A DNA stretch of 6,782 nucleotides from Candidatus Aminicenantota bacterium (GTDB taxonomy: Bacteria; Acidobacteriota; Aminicenantia; Aminicenantales; Aminicenantaceae): the NCBI GenBank assembly GCA_030627155.1, contig DAOUSP010000068.1, positions 1 through 6,782 on the forward strand, given 5' to 3'. Positions within the stretch are counted from its first letter, which is position 1, and each line of letters starts with the position of its first letter. The position numbers and the translations under genes are program-made. The notes below the pieces were generated by a model, which had not been told where the DNA came from, did not search any database, and was given only the letters and a program-made list of their open reading frames with translations. This document shows, one piece after another, positions 6,070 to 6,782 of this stretch.

Positions 6070-6782
6070 TTAAAAGCTGTAAGCCATCTGAAGATACAGG
6101 GCATTATCCTTTAATTTTGCTTCACCTTCTTTATTCCAGTCATATTCAACCTTTAAAAGCAGCTTTTGGGAGAGCACTAAAACAAGCCCCAAAGCCCACC
6201 GCCTTTTATCTATGGATATCCCTTCGCCTGGAAACTCTAATCCCATAAATCCAGGGCCATGAAATCTATCGTTATATTTTAGCTTCTGGTAACTTAAAAC
6301 AGGGCGTAAGCTTTCAATTACAAAGGAACATTGGACGAAATATCCCTCGGCTTTTCCATCGGAAAATTCTTCTGGATTTTCTATCTGAGACTTTGCATAT
6401 TCTGCAAGTATCTGAAATCCTTCAGTTGTCACCCAAGTTGCATCAAAACCATGCATAATGAGTTTACGGGTGTTCCCATCATCGAATTTCCCTTGATAAT
6501 GGGAATAACCCACTTCAAATCCCTGCTGTAACATCCATCCTATCCTTCCTCCCTTCCCTTTATCACGATTATTATCCTTAAACTGCTGGCCTCCTTTTAA
6601 ATCCTGGCTCTCGGCAAGTCCATTTCCAATATAAGCAGAATAAGTCAATCCCCCCCATCTTCCTTGCGTTAATATTCCAATATCCCGCAATCGTTGAGGA
6701 TAAAGTCTTTCCACATTCAAGGGCACTGTTATAAGCATTGTTTCATGGGGTCTTGAAGATTCATTATATTTTCCAAAGGGCA
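6070..6782 (-). CDS. Outer-membrane beta-barrel (porin-like) protein, C-terminal part
   Basis: About 236 residues of the C-terminal part are present; the 5' end lies beyond the right edge. The first ATG in view (6736-6738) is internal. The same frame is open upstream to the edge and encodes P-F-G-K-Y-N-E-S-S-R-P, a pattern seen in porin-like proteins just before a strand. The rest alternates hydrophobic and polar residues in short stretches, such as G-L-T-Y-S-A-Y-I-G-N-G, F-E-V-G-Y-S-H-Y-Q-G, L-R-P-V-L-S-Y-Q-K-L and L-L-K-V-E-Y-D-W. These are separated by charged loops rich in Asp, Lys and Gly. It ends in M-A-Y-S-F, and a terminal aromatic residue is the usual signal for barrel assembly by BamA. 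It resembles phosphate-selective-type porins or proteins annotated only as putative porin, but the substrate cannot be inferred. It precedes purA by 91 bases and is probably unrelated to it. Confidence 0.72.
   Translation of the reverse strand, partial: PFGKYNESSRPHETMLITVPLNVERLYPQRLRDIGILTQGRWGGLTYSAYIGNGLAESQDLKGGQQFKDNNRDKGKGGRIGWMLQQGFEVGYSHYQGKFDDGNTRKLIMHGFDATWVTTEGFQILAEYAKSQIENPEEFSDGKAEGYFVQCSFVIESLRPVLSYQKLKYNDRFHGPGFMGLEFPGEGISIDKRRWALGLVLVLSQKLLLKVEYDWNKEGEAKLKDNALYLQMAYSF

Noticed and set aside
1..6782. CRISPR array, tRNA or rRNA genes, insertion sequence or transposase
   Set aside because: No regularly spaced repeats, cloverleaf-like segments, rRNA-like stretches or transposase motifs were recognised on either strand.

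Overview
The window is a compact, AT-rich bacterial stretch in which every supported gene is on the minus strand. Transcription therefore runs from the right edge to the left. In that order the genes are: the 3' part of an outer-membrane beta-barrel (porin-like) protein; purA; a short Nfu-type protein; a NifS/IscS-family protein; a NifU/IscU scaffold with a zinc-ribbon tail; nadA; a site-2 protease with CBS domains; and the first 48 codons of an ATP-cone protein, most likely a ribonucleotide reductase. The beta-barrel protein points to a Gram-negative (diderm) bacterium. No sequence here fixes the phylum. An anaerobic or sulfide-exposed life is possible but inferred only from the Fe-S genes.

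Region by region: 6070-6782 is the truncated barrel protein. 4644-5978 is PurA, last-step AMP synthesis. 4353-4643 is a 291-base spacer with a good promoter candidate and a cluster of TATCAA/TTGATA repeats. 2324-4352 is an Fe-S cluster assembly set (nfu, nifS, nifU). 1356-2261 is quinolinate synthase, which needs a [4Fe-4S] cluster. 131-1261 is an intramembrane protease, and it overlaps a GTG-started ATP-cone gene at the left edge.

The genes from nfu to nadA make functional sense together: a carrier (Nfu), a sulfur donor-like protein (NifS), a scaffold (NifU) and a client enzyme (NadA). The most notable observation is that the NifS-family protein is full length and keeps its mobile-loop cysteine, but lacks the lysine that binds pyridoxal phosphate (PLP). 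Neighbouring PLP- and substrate-binding residues are changed too (His-Lys to Asn-Gln, Gln to Ala, and the carboxylate-binding Arg to Val). It is therefore unlikely to be a normal cysteine desulfurase. As I recall, Archaeoglobus fulgidus has an IscS in which the same lysine is Asp. The gene set may build Fe-S clusters from sulfide or another sulfur donor, with the NifS-like protein as a structural partner. That mechanism is inference.
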